Source: Bog-756 sp963824645 (GTDB lineage Bacteria > Actinomycetota > Acidimicrobiia > Acidimicrobiales > RAAP-2). From it: a stretch of 64,000 nucleotides of DNA. The notes below the pieces were generated by a model, which was not told where the DNA came from, did not search any database, and saw only the letters and a list, made by a program, of their open reading frames with translations. The stretch lies in contig CAWGQC010000003.1 of the NCBI GenBank assembly GCA_963824645.1, positions 62,001 through 126,000 of the forward strand, read 5' to 3'. Positions 1 through 7,884 of the stretch are shown here, in pieces (the first letter of the stretch is position 1; the number at the start of each line of letters is the position of its first letter). The translations under genes and the position numbers were made by a program.

Positions 1-383
1 ACCGTCGGGCGTTGGGCGGCCGCATCTACGGATGCGACGAGTGCCAGCGGGTCTGCCCCATCAACCGGGTGGCCGAGCGTAGGACCCCCGCTCCCGCTCC
101 GGAGGTGGACAGCCAGCCCCATGTGGACCTGCTGGCCCTCCTCACCGCCAGCGACGCCGACTTGATGACGGCCCACGGTCGTTGGTACATCCCCGACCGC
201 GATCCGCGCTACCTGCGACGGAACGCGCTGGTGGCGCTGGGCAACGTAGGTGACGGTTCCGACCCGGCCACCGTGGAGGTGTTGCGCCGGTGGCTCCGGA
301 CCGACGATCCCCTGTTGGCCGAGCACGCCCAGTGGGCGGCCCGGGAGCTGGGCCGTTCCGATCTGGTGGACGGTGGGGGATGA
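1..383 (+). CDS. queG: Epoxyqueuosine reductase, C-terminal part
   Basis: This is the 3' end of a gene that starts before the window. The visible ~126 residues contain CDECQRVCPIN, the second 4Fe-4S cluster motif of QueG, followed by an Arg-rich stretch (RYLRRNALVALGN) typical of the C-terminal HEAT-like repeat of this family. QueG reduces epoxyqueuosine to queuosine in the wobble base of certain tRNAs, using cobalamin and iron-sulfur clusters in the cytoplasm. The N-terminal cobalamin domain is not visible. The stop codon overlaps the start of the next gene in an ATGA arrangement, so the two are probably cotranscribed. Confidence 0.85.
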   Translation, partial: RRALGGRIYGCDECQRVCPINRVAERRTPAPAPEVDSQPHVDLLALLTASDADLMTAHGRWYIPDRDPRYLRRNALVALGNVGDGSDPATVEVLRRWLRTDDPLLAEHAQWAARELGRSDLVDGGG

Positions 384-1522
384 AGCACCTGTTGGTCACC
401 AACGACTTCCCTCCCAAGGTCGGCGGCATCCAGGCCTACCTGTGGGAACTGTGGCGTCGCCTGGACCCTGAGTCCTTCGTCGTCCTCACGGCCACCTCCC
501 ACCCGGACGCCGCCGCCTTCGACCGACTCCAGGAGAGCCGCGGCTTTCACATCGAACGCCTTCCCAACCGAGTCCTCCTGCCCACCCCGGCGACCATCAG
601 GCACATTGGCCGGATGGCGCGGCGGGTCGGGGCCGAACTGGTGGTTCTCGACCCGCTCCTGCCCCTCGGGCTGGCCGGACCGCGCCTCGATCTTCCCTAC
701 GCCGTAGTGATCCACGGGGCCGAAGTCACCGTCCCCGCCCTCCTGCCCGGCGGCCGCCGCCTGGTCGACGAGGTACTGCGCCGCAGCGTTCTGGTGGTGT
801 CGGCCGGTGGCTACCCCGCTTCCGTGGCCCGGCGGGCCATGCGTCGGGGCGGGATGCCGCCGGTGGTGGAGGTACCCCCGGGGGTCGACCTCGACCGGTT
901 CCGACCTCTGTCGGAACCGGAGCGAGCGGCAGCCCGGATCGAATTCGGACTGCCTCCGGAAGGACCGTTGGTGGTCAGTGTCAGCCGCCTGGTCCCCCGC
1001 AAGGGGATGGACGTGTTGATCGACGCTTCGGCCCGTCTGGCTCCCCGCCTACCCGGCCTGACCGTGGCTATCGGGGGGCGGGGCCGGGACGCCGAACGGC
1101 TGGCCGGCCGGATAAAGGAGCAGGGTGCGCCGGTGCGCATGCTGGGCGGCGTGAGTGACGAGAGCCTTCCCGCTCTGGTGGGGGCGGCCGACGTCTTCGT
1201 CATGGCCTGCCGCAACCGCTGGTTCGGTCTGGAGCAGGAGGGGTTCGGGATCGTGTTCCTGGAGGCGGCGGCGGCGGGGATACCCCAGGTGGCCGGGGCC
1301 TCGGGTGGCTCCGGTGACGCGGTGGTCGACGGGGTGACCGGTCTGGTCGTCGGCCGTCCGACCGACGTGGGCGCGGTGGCCGCCGCCCTGGAGCGACTGA
1401 TCGACGATGACCAGCTGCAGGCCCGGATGTCCGAGGCCGGCCGGGCCCGTGCCGAGGCATCCTTCGACTATGACAAACTCGCCCCTAGGCTGGCCGCGTC
1501 GTTCGCCGACGTGAAAAGCTGA
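380..1522 (+). CDS. pimB: PimB-like GT4 glycosyltransferase
   Basis: A 380-residue GT-B fold glycosyltransferase of family 4. The N-terminus (TNDFPPKVGGIQAYLWEL) is the acceptor-domain glycine motif. The C-terminal half has the donor-site segment with EGFGIVFLEAAAAGIPQV, and the CRNRWFGLEQEG stretch resembles actinobacterial PimB'-type phosphatidylinositol mannosyltransferases. Its likely role is addition of mannose to a membrane phosphoinositide at the cytoplasmic face; the acceptor is inferred from family resemblance. I chose the ATG overlapping the queG stop (ATGA) rather than an upstream GTG because homology begins there. A 13-14 bp repeat runs across its stop codon. Confidence 0.8.
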   Translation: MKHLLVTNDFPPKVGGIQAYLWELWRRLDPESFVVLTATSHPDAAAFDRLQESRGFHIERLPNRVLLPTPATIRHIGRMARRVGAELVVLDPLLPLGLAGPRLDLPYAVVIHGAEVTVPALLPGGRRLVDEVLRRSVLVVSAGGYPASVARRAMRRGGMPPVVEVPPGVDLDRFRPLSEPERAAARIEFGLPPEGPLVVSVSRLVPRKGMDVLIDASARLAPRLPGLTVAIGGRGRDAERLAGRIKEQGAPVRMLGGVSDESLPALVGAADVFVMACRNRWFGLEQEGFGIVFLEAAAAGIPQVAGASGGSGDAVVDGVTGLVVGRPTDVGAVAAALERLIDDDQLQARMSEAGRARAEASFDYDKLAPRLAASFADVKS

Positions 1523-1546
1523 GGTGAAAGGCTGCAGGTGAAAGCC
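1511..1546 (+). repeat. 13-14 bp tandem repeat across the pimB stop codon
   Basis: Three imperfect copies of a GTGAAARGCTGMAG-like unit start at 1511, 1524 and 1538 (the third is partial). The in-frame TGA (1520-1522) lies in the first copy. It belongs to a set of stop-spanning duplications in this window. Confidence 0.75.
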
Positions 1547-1578
1547 CACATCAACCGATTCGACGAGGAGGGCCGATC

Positions 1579-2022
1579 GTGGCGGAACAAGCCACCGAGC
1601 GCATGGTCGTAGCGGCCACGCCGGAGCGCTGTTTCGAGGTGAGTGCCGATATCGGCGCCTATCCCCAGTGGGCCGCGGACATAAAGGAAGTCACCATCGA
1701 CGAGCTGGATGACCAGGGTCGGCCCCGATTGGTGACATTCCGGGCTGCCGCTTTCGGTCGGAGCACGAGCTACACGCTGGCCTATGACTTCGACGAGGCA
1801 CCCAAGGTCCTGTCCTGGGTCCAGACCCGCGGTGACATCACCTCCAAGCTCGACGGCCGGTATGTCTTCGCCCCCAGCGGTGACGGCGGGACCGAGGTCA
1901 CGTACCACCTCGAAGTGGAGATGAAGGTGCCTCTCCCCGGCTTCATCAAGATGAGAGCGCAGAGCCGGATCATGGCCATCGCCCTGCACGAACTGAAGGC
2001 GCGGGCCGAGTCGGAGGCGTGA
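1579..2022 (+). CDS. SRPBCC-family (polyketide cyclase/dehydrase-like) protein
   Basis: A 147-residue protein with the helix-grip START/SRPBCC layout: N-terminal strand, a helix with CFEVSADIGAYPQWAADIKEV (the usual conserved W before the strands), a long antiparallel sheet and a C-terminal helix. Members bind hydrophobic ligands in a cavity; no catalytic residues can be assigned, so substrate and activity are unknown. It starts at a GTG preceded by AGGAGGGC at 1566-1573. It lies between pimB and an F420-type oxidoreductase on the same strand, probably in one transcription unit. Lipid or cofactor handling is possible but is only inference. Confidence 0.75.
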   Translation: MAEQATERMVVAATPERCFEVSADIGAYPQWAADIKEVTIDELDDQGRPRLVTFRAAAFGRSTSYTLAYDFDEAPKVLSWVQTRGDITSKLDGRYVFAPSGDGGTEVTYHLEVEMKVPLPGFIKMRAQSRIMAIALHELKARAESEA

Positions 2023-2050
2023 CCGCACCGGCCCAAGCCGGGCGGCGGTC

Positions 2051-2743
2051 GTGAAGATCGGCATCACTCTTCCCACTTTCGAGGACGTCGCTGACCGAGC
2101 TCTCCACCAGGCCCGTCGAGCGGAGGAGCTGGGTATCGACGGCGTCTTCTGCTTCGATCACCTGTGGCCTCTGGGCCAGCCGGGTCGTCCGGCCCTCTCG
2201 TCCGGCCCTCTGTTGGGTGCGGTCGCCGCCTCCACCCGCACCGTGGCCATCGGGACCCTGGTGGCCCGGGTGGGACTGGTCCCCGACCAGGTCCTGGTGG
2301 CCGTGATGAGCAGCCTCGCCGCCATCAGTGGCGGCCGCCTCATCGCCGGCCTCGGCACCGGCGACCGTCTGAGCCGGGACGAGAACGAGGCCTACGGGCT
2401 GCCTTTCGAGACGGCTGACCAACGTCGGGCCCGCATGGCCGCCGTGGCCTCCGCCGTGCGTCAGAGGGGTATTCCGGTTTGGGTGGGGGGTGGCCGTCCC
2501 GCCAACGTGGCCCTGGCCCGACCGATCGGAGCGGCCGTCAACCTCTGGCAGGTGGAACCGCAGGCCGTGGCCGAGCTGACGGCGACGGGCCTGGAGGTGA
2601 CTTGGGCCGGGCCGATCGGCGGGACGGTGGCCGAGGCCGGCGAGCGGCTGGGGCAGCTGGCCGCCGCCGGGGCCAGTTGGGCCGTGTGCGCCTGGCCCGA
2701 TCCGCTCGAGATGGTGGTTGAGGCGGCTCGAGCCACATCCTGA
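2051..2743 (+). CDS. LLM-class F420-dependent oxidoreductase (short)
   Basis: A 230-residue protein starting at GTG. It shows the luciferase-like TIM-barrel hallmarks: KIGITLPTFED at the N-terminus, IDGVFCFDHLWP around residue 33, and GGRLIAGLGTGD in the middle. This superfamily transfers hydride using reduced F420 or FMN; actinobacterial members are mostly F420-dependent. It is shorter than the usual 280-340 residues and lacks much of the C-terminal insertion, as is seen in compact members. The substrate cannot be inferred. It is followed 57 bp later by an aminotransferase gene on the same strand. Confidence 0.75.
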   Translation: MKIGITLPTFEDVADRALHQARRAEELGIDGVFCFDHLWPLGQPGRPALSSGPLLGAVAASTRTVAIGTLVARVGLVPDQVLVAVMSSLAAISGGRLIAGLGTGDRLSRDENEAYGLPFETADQRRARMAAVASAVRQRGIPVWVGGGRPANVALARPIGAAVNLWQVEPQAVAELTATGLEVTWAGPIGGTVAEAGERLGQLAAAGASWAVCAWPDPLEMVVEAARATS

Positions 2744-2800
2744 CCGGACGACGTCTGGGAGGTTCCCGGAGCGGCCTGAAGCGGGCGGTAACCTCGCGTG

Positions 2801-4003
2801 ATGGAGTTCCGTCGGATCAACAGTCTGCCGCCCTATGTCTTCGCCACCATCAACGAGCTCCGGGACATCGGACGCCGGCAGGGCCGCGACGTCATCGATC
2901 TCGGTTTCGGCAATCCCGACCTGCCGTCTCCCGATGTCGCCGTCGAGAAGCTGGCCGAGGCGGCCCGCAATCCGCGTAACCACCGCTACTCGGCCAGTCG
3001 GGGAATACCCAAGATCCGTCAGGCCATCACCAACCTGTACCTGCGCAAGTTCGGTGTCGACCTCGACCCCGACACCGAGGTGGTCACCACCATCGGGGCC
3101 AAGGAGGGTCTCTCCCACCTGATGTGGGTGCTGGTCGGCCCGGGTGACACCGCCCTGGTGCCGTCCCCGTCCTATCCGATCCACATCTACGCGCCCCTGT
3201 TCGCCGGGGCCGATGTCCGCCATGTACGTCTCGACGCCATGGGTGACGCCACCGGCGACGGTCCGGGAGAGGCTTTCTTCGACAACCTGATGGAGGCGTG
3301 GGAGTCAGCGTGGCCCAAGCCACGCGTGATCGTGCTCTCCTTCCCCCACAACCCGACCACCGAGTGTGTCGACCTGGCCTTCATGACCCGCATCGTGGAG
3401 TTCGCCCGTGAGCACGAGATCGTGCTCGTCCACGACTTTGCCTACGCCGACATCGCCTTCGACGGTTACACACCCCCGTCGATCCTGCAGGTTCCGGGGG
3501 CCAAGGATGTGGCTGTCGAGCTGTACACCATGACCAAGTCGTTCTCCATGGCCGGATGGCGGGTCGGTTTCCTGGTGGGCAACGCCGCCATCGTGCAGGC
3601 GCTGACCAAGCTCAAGAGCTACCTCGACTACGGCACCTTCCAACCCATTCAGATCGCCGCCATCGTGGCCATGAACGAGGTGCCCGACTACCCCAAGTTG
3701 ATCAACGAGACCTACCAGGCCCGACGGGATGCCCTGTGTGACGGATTGAATCGCATCGGGTGGGAGATCACGCCGCCACGGGGGACGATGTTCGTTTGGG
3801 CCCCTATCCCCGAGCCCTACCGGGAGATGGGATCGCTCGAGTTCTCCAAATACCTGGTGAAGGAGGCCGATGTGGCCACCTCGCCCGGGGTCGGGTTCGG
3901 ACCGGGGGGCGACGGCCACGTACGGTTCGCTCTCATCGAAAACGAGCAGCGCATCGGCCAGGGAGTTCGCAGTCTGCGCCGTGCCCTGACCCGCTTGCGC
4001 TGA
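2801..4003 (+). CDS. alaC: AlaC-like PLP-dependent aminotransferase
   Basis: A fold-type I class I/II aminotransferase of 400 residues. The N-terminus FRRINSLPPYVFATINELR and the SRGIPKIRQAI segment closely match glutamate-pyruvate aminotransferase AlaC. The PLP lysine is in TMTKSFSMAGWRVGF (about residue 248), with the expected upstream SFPHNPTTE substrate-binding segment and a C-terminal RFALIEN. It probably interconverts pyruvate/alanine with glutamate/2-oxoglutarate; other LL-diaminopimelate-type aminotransferases share this fold, so specificity is not certain. A GTG three bases upstream is an alternative start. The coding end carries a 14-bp tandem duplication that brings the stop codon into frame. 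Confidence 0.8.
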   Translation: MEFRRINSLPPYVFATINELRDIGRRQGRDVIDLGFGNPDLPSPDVAVEKLAEAARNPRNHRYSASRGIPKIRQAITNLYLRKFGVDLDPDTEVVTTIGAKEGLSHLMWVLVGPGDTALVPSPSYPIHIYAPLFAGADVRHVRLDAMGDATGDGPGEAFFDNLMEAWESAWPKPRVIVLSFPHNPTTECVDLAFMTRIVEFAREHEIVLVHDFAYADIAFDGYTPPSILQVPGAKDVAVELYTMTKSFSMAGWRVGFLVGNAAIVQALTKLKSYLDYGTFQPIQIAAIVAMNEVPDYPKLINETYQARRDALCDGLNRIGWEITPPRGTMFVWAPIPEPYREMGSLEFSKYLVKEADVATSPGVGFGPGGDGHVRFALIENEQRIGQGVRSLRRALTRLR

Positions 4004-4013
4004 CCCGCGTGCG
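3986..4013 (+). repeat. 14-bp tandem duplication spanning the alaC stop
   Basis: CTGACCCGCTTGCG (3986-3999) is followed directly by CTGACCCGCGTGCG (4000-4013), with one mismatch. In the first copy CTGA is read as CTG-A. Because the unit is 14 bp, the TGA of the second copy (4001-4003) falls in frame and ends the protein. Confidence 0.9.
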
Positions 4014-4026
4014 CCGGGCCGCTTGA

Positions 4027-4938
4027 TCAGGGCCGGCCGGCGCCACCGACGTCGACCCGTGCCTTTTCGATGCCGGCGCTGCGGTCGACGCTGACCACTG
4101 ATTCGGTGCTGGTCGGTGCCGTCATGACGAAGAGCGTCCGGCCGTCGGCGCCGCCGAGCATGCAGGCGAAGCTGTTCAGGGTGGTGTGCACCCGGTCCAC
4201 GATGGTGCCCCCCTCGGAGACCAGGAGGCATTCGGAAGTGAGAGCGTTGGCCGTCCACACCCGACCTTCGGCATCGAGGCATATCCCGTCAGGGGCGCAC
4301 CACGACAGCGAAGCCCAAATACGGCGCCCGCTCAGCTCACCGTCGGGGCCGACGTCGAAGGCGGTGAGCTGGCCGGCCAGTGTCTCGGCCACGATCATCG
4401 TCTTACCGTCCGGTGTGATCACTGTCCCATTGGGGAAGTTGAGGTCGTCGGCGGCACAGTGGGCCGAACCGTCCGGGTCGATGCGCACCAGGGAGGTGGT
4501 GGGAGGACCGGGTTCTTCCACCAGAGCCGCCGCTCCTTGCTCCTCGATGAACCGGTCGAGATCGAATCCGAAGTTGCCCACGTAGGCGCGCCCGTCGGCG
4601 TCCACCACCATGTCGTTCCCGTAGAAGGTGGCGGTCGGTTTGAGATCTCCGTGTTCGACCAGTCGGCCATCGGCTTCCACACGCAGCACGGTGCGCAGCT
4701 TGCGGGATACCACCAGCAGCCGGCCGTCGGGCAGCCAGTCGATTCCGGCCGGCTCTCCGGGAACCTCGAGCTCGACCCGCGCCGCGCCCGTTTCATCGGC
4801 TGACTGCACCGTACGGTCGTAGAAGTCCACGAACCACAGCCGTCCTTCGTGCCAGCGTGGGGACTCACCGAAGTGGAGGCCTTCGATGAAGGACTCGGCT
4901 GTGCGGGCCGGGGGATCGTAAATGGGGGGCTGGATCAT
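4027..4938 (-). CDS. SMP-30/gluconolactonase-like protein
   Basis: A 303-residue six-bladed beta-propeller of the SMP-30/LRE family. FGESPRWHEGRLWFVD near the N-terminus carries the conserved Glu metal ligand, and FYGNDMVVDADGRAYVGN and PNGTVITPDGKTM carry the expected Asn and Asp positions for a divalent-metal site. Such enzymes hydrolyse sugar lactones or related cyclic esters in the cytoplasm. Its ATG overlaps the stop of the upstream TetR gene (ATGA, 4935-4938), so the two are cotranscribed and translationally coupled. The regulator probably controls this lactonase. The substrate is unknown. Confidence 0.8.
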   Translation of the reverse strand: MIQPPIYDPPARTAESFIEGLHFGESPRWHEGRLWFVDFYDRTVQSADETGAARVELEVPGEPAGIDWLPDGRLLVVSRKLRTVLRVEADGRLVEHGDLKPTATFYGNDMVVDADGRAYVGNFGFDLDRFIEEQGAAALVEEPGPPTTSLVRIDPDGSAHCAADDLNFPNGTVITPDGKTMIVAETLAGQLTAFDVGPDGELSGRRIWASLSWCAPDGICLDAEGRVWTANALTSECLLVSEGGTIVDRVHTTLNSFACMLGGADGRTLFVMTAPTSTESVVSVDRSAGIEKARVDVGGAGRP

Positions 4939-5552
4939 GCGATCCTACGAGTGACGGACGTGTTGTCGGTGGCAAGGTAGCCCTGACGACAGAACGCGAT
5001 GGCCGCCTCGGCCACCCGATCGGGGTCGTCGCCCTGGTCGAGGACGAGGACGCGGGCCAGATGGGCGGTGACCCCGAGAATGGCCGTGGTGAGGATGACC
5101 GGGTCCTCCCCCCGCAGGAGTCCGGCTGTGATGCCGGCGCTCACATGGGGCAGGGCGTCGGCCACGATGCGGGCGTCCCCGTACCGGATGAGAGTGGCCC
5201 ACCGCTCCTCGGTCCGGGCGATTTCCATGAGTGCGAACAGGTGCCGGTGTTCGGCCAGCCAGTGCAGGGAGGAGCGGATGCCCTGCTCGATGCGTCGGGC
5301 GGGATCCGGCTCACCGGCGATGGCCTCCCGCTGGGCCTGGCGCATGGACTCCAGAGCATCGGTGAGGATCTCGGTGAGCAGCTCGTCCTTGGAGGCGAAG
5401 TACCAGTAGAACACCCCTTTTCCCACGCCGATACCTTCGACGATGCTGGTCACCGAGGTGGCGTGGTAGCCGTCGGTGGCGAAGCGCCGGGCGGCGTAGT
5501 CCATGAGGTCGGCACGACGCTGGATGCCTTTGGGGGTGAGTCGGCGGGCCAC
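4935..5552 (-). CDS. TetR-family transcriptional regulator
   Basis: A 205-residue regulator. The N-terminal helix-turn-helix spans about residues 12-58, with the TetR signature GYHATSVTSIVEGIGVGKGVFYWYF followed by SKDELL. The C-terminal ligand-binding domain is all-helical and does not reveal its ligand. It overlaps the lactonase gene downstream by four bases and lies 103 bp downstream of the acetoacetate-decarboxylase-fold gene on the same strand. It is likely to autoregulate this small operon. Start chosen at the first codon before the HTH. Confidence 0.85.
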   Translation of the reverse strand: MARRLTPKGIQRRADLMDYAARRFATDGYHATSVTSIVEGIGVGKGVFYWYFASKDELLTEILTDALESMRQAQREAIAGEPDPARRIEQGIRSSLHWLAEHRHLFALMEIARTEERWATLIRYGDARIVADALPHVSAGITAGLLRGEDPVILTTAILGVTAHLARVLVLDQGDDPDRVAEAAIAFCRQGYLATDNTSVTRRIA

Positions 5553-5655
5553 AGTGCCTAGAAGCTACGGGTCACCCACCCGCGGGTCAACGCATCGGCC
5601 GCCGCCTTCGGGGGATCCGGTGCGGCCTGGGAGGGAAGGTCTGCCTCGACCCCGT

Positions 5656-6456
5656 TCACGCTGACGTCGGCTCGACCACCTCGGCGCCGTCGAAGGCGGC
5701 CCGCATGACGGCCGCCGATGACGACAGGAGGGCCCGTTTGGGTAGCCCGAGGGATCGCAGCTCGTCGGCCATGGGATGGTCGCCGAGGACGAGGGAGGCG
5801 CCACCCACCCGGCCGGCGGTGCCTTCGGCCGAGGTCGTCCACGTGGTCCGCCGGAGCACCCCGTCAGCGAATGAGTAGCTGGGGGGTGCCTGCGCAGGCA
5901 GCACGATCCGGCCGCCCCCGGCGATGGTCAACGTGAGCACGTGGACCCCGCCGTCCACCAACCTGATGGTGGTACCGCCGCCCGCCCGTCGGGAGGGGAT
6001 GTGCGGTTCATCGATGTCGATCTCGGTCACCCACTTGGGGAAGCCCCATATGTCCCGTCCCGCCGCACAGGTGAACTCCTGGTCGACAGGGAGCCGGTGG
6101 ATGTAGACACCCACCTGCCCCGAGGCGAACTCGCGGCTGCGCTGCAGGGCCGAAGGGTTCCGGGGGGCGTCGTGGGGTCGGACCACGAAGCTGACGGCCA
6201 CCTCGTGGTAGGGGTCGAGGTCGGTGTCGTCATAGCGGCAGGCGGCCAGAGCCACCAATGCCTTGCCCGGTAGAGGCCCGGTGACCTCCAATCCGGTTGG
6301 GGCAACCAGCCGTTGGGCCGACTCGGCCGGAACGAGGTACTGCACGCTCCACTGGCCGGCCCGGCGCACCTCGATGGGAAGGGAAAGGGTGCGGCCCATG
6401 ACCGTCCACGAGGTGGGGTCCGAGGCTCGCCGGGTGGTGGAGATGTCGGTTGTCAC
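5656..6456 (-). CDS. Acetoacetate decarboxylase-family protein
   Basis: A 266-residue protein of the acetoacetate decarboxylase (ADC) fold. ADC-like features include a Tyr-rich beta core, the central DIWGFPKWVTEIDI segment in the place of the classical GYPKK region, and a closing strand after residue 230. The classical catalytic pair of lysines is not clearly conserved: only one Lys is present in the FPKW segment. The reaction may therefore be an aldolase/dehydratase-type variant rather than acetoacetate decarboxylation. It starts at a GTG with no clear ribosome-binding site and diverges from plsC, with which it shares a short intergenic region. Confidence 0.65.
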   Translation of the reverse strand: MTTDISTTRRASDPTSWTVMGRTLSLPIEVRRAGQWSVQYLVPAESAQRLVAPTGLEVTGPLPGKALVALAACRYDDTDLDPYHEVAVSFVVRPHDAPRNPSALQRSREFASGQVGVYIHRLPVDQEFTCAAGRDIWGFPKWVTEIDIDEPHIPSRRAGGGTTIRLVDGGVHVLTLTIAGGGRIVLPAQAPPSYSFADGVLRRTTWTTSAEGTAGRVGGASLVLGDHPMADELRSLGLPKRALLSSSAAVMRAAFDGAEVVEPTSA

Positions 6457-6492
6457 CGGTGCAGTACATCACAGGCAGCGGTACCGTTGCCC

Positions 6493-7167
6493 GTGGCCTA
6501 TTGGATACTGAAGGTGCTGTTGACCCCGGTATTCACCCTGTTGTGGCGGGTCAAGGTCGAAGGTCGTGAGAACGTCCCCCGACACGGTGCGGCCGTGCTG
6601 GCCGCCAATCACCAGTCCTTTTGTGACTCGTTCTTCCTTCCCCTCGTCCTTCGCCGCCGGGTCACCTACGTGGCCAAGGCCGAGTATTTCGACAATTGGC
6701 GCACCGCCTGGTTCTTCCGGGCCGCCGGCCAGATCCCCATGCGTCGGGAGGGCGGCAACGCCTCCCGGCGAGCTCTGGACACGGCCACCGAGGTCCTCCG
6801 GGGCGGCCGGTTGCTCGGCATCTATCCGGAAGGAACCAGGGCTCCCGACGCCCGTCTGCACAGGGGACATACCGGAGCGGCCCGGTTGGCCCAGCACTGT
6901 CGGATTCCTCTCATCCCGGTGGGGATCGCCGGCACACGGGCGGTCCAGCCGCCGGGGTCCCATTTCATGCGCCCGTTCAGGTCGGTGACCATCCGCTTCG
7001 GCCCCCCGGTGCCTCTCGGGCCTCCTGACCAGGACGAAGATCAAAACCAGCTGCGGGCTCTGACCGATGCGCTGATGACGTCGATCGCCCAGTTGTCGAG
7101 CCAGCAGTACGTGGACGAGTACGCCAAGCGGGGTGCCCGATCCGGCCCGGATCAGCTCAAAGGATGA
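6493..7167 (+). CDS. plsC: 1-acyl-sn-glycerol-3-phosphate acyltransferase
   Basis: A 224-residue membrane-associated acyltransferase. NHQSFCDSFF (about residue 39) is the catalytic HX4D motif and YPEGTRAPD (about residue 115) the glycerol-phosphate binding EGTR motif. A hydrophobic N-terminal segment (WILKVLLTPVFTLLWRV) would anchor it. It transfers an acyl group from acyl-ACP or acyl-CoA to lysophosphatidic acid in phospholipid synthesis, or to a related acceptor. The GTG at 6493 is chosen because homology starts there; longer readings run into the divergent gene upstream. A 22-bp direct repeat spans its stop codon. Confidence 0.85.
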   Translation: MAYWILKVLLTPVFTLLWRVKVEGRENVPRHGAAVLAANHQSFCDSFFLPLVLRRRVTYVAKAEYFDNWRTAWFFRAAGQIPMRREGGNASRRALDTATEVLRGGRLLGIYPEGTRAPDARLHRGHTGAARLAQHCRIPLIPVGIAGTRAVQPPGSHFMRPFRSVTIRFGPPVPLGPPDQDEDQNQLRALTDALMTSIAQLSSQQYVDEYAKRGARSGPDQLKG

Positions 7168-7188
7168 CGGTGATCAGCTCACCCGATG
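7150..7188 (+). repeat. 22-bp direct repeat spanning the plsC stop
   Basis: GATCAGCTCAAAGGATG at 7150 recurs at 7172 as GATCAGCTCACCCGATG with a period of 22 bp. The plsC TGA is at 7165-7167, inside the first copy. Confidence 0.75.
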
Positions 7189-7239
7189 TTGTAATCAGTC
7201 GGAAACAGTCCGTACACAGTGATTGCGTAGCCTGACCCA

Positions 7240-7884
7240 GTGTTCAATTACCTGATCAGGCTGCATCTCGCCGACCGGCCCGGGGCGCTCGGGGCCGTGG
7301 CCAGCCGTATCGGCTCGGTGGGCGGGGACGTGGTCTCCATCGACATCCTGGAGCGAGACCAAGGCATCGCCGTCGACGAGCTGGGTGTGGGCCTGCCGGC
7401 CGACAATCTCATCGGGCTGCTCAGCGATGAGATTCTCGAGGTCGACGGCGTCTCCATCGAATCGGTCCGGGCCATCGAGGGCCCCATTCCCGACCGACAT
7501 GCCGAGCTCCTCGACGTGGCCAACGAGCTGTTCGAGCAGACAACGGCCGCCGCTCTGCTCGCCCTTCTGGCTGTCCGGGTCCGCCTCAGCCTGGTGGCCA
7601 CCTTCGCTTCGGTCATCGACGGCGATTCGTCGGCGTTACTGGCCACCGATGGGCAGGTTCCCAAGGGCTTCGACCTGGAGGCGGCGGCCACCGAGGGGCC
7701 CGAGCTGGCCGTGGTTCGTATGGACCACGCCGGACTCATCCTGTTGGTGGGACGGGCCGACCCGGTCCTCCGGGAAAGGGAGCGCCGCTGGGTCTCGACC
7801 ATGGCCCAGTTGGCCGACAGGAGCCTTCAGGAGCTGACCTCATTCTCGCCGGAGGTGCGCCCGCCGTCCGGTCCCGACCAGTGA
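7240..7884 (+). CDS. ACT-domain protein with GAF-like C-terminal half
   Basis: A 214-residue protein. Residues 1-75 form an ACT domain (YLIRLHLADRPGALGAVAS, with the glycine turn at which amino acids usually bind). Residues 85-200 look like a small alpha/beta sensor domain. ACT domains sense amino acids or other small ligands and often regulate metabolic enzymes; no catalytic domain is attached here. A role as a free-standing ligand sensor is inferred. The last 58 bp overlap the 3' end of the convergent glycerol kinase gene. Confidence 0.65.
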   Translation: MFNYLIRLHLADRPGALGAVASRIGSVGGDVVSIDILERDQGIAVDELGVGLPADNLIGLLSDEILEVDGVSIESVRAIEGPIPDRHAELLDVANELFEQTTAAALLALLAVRVRLSLVATFASVIDGDSSALLATDGQVPKGFDLEAAATEGPELAVVRMDHAGLILLVGRADPVLRERERRWVSTMAQLADRSLQELTSFSPEVRPPSGPDQ

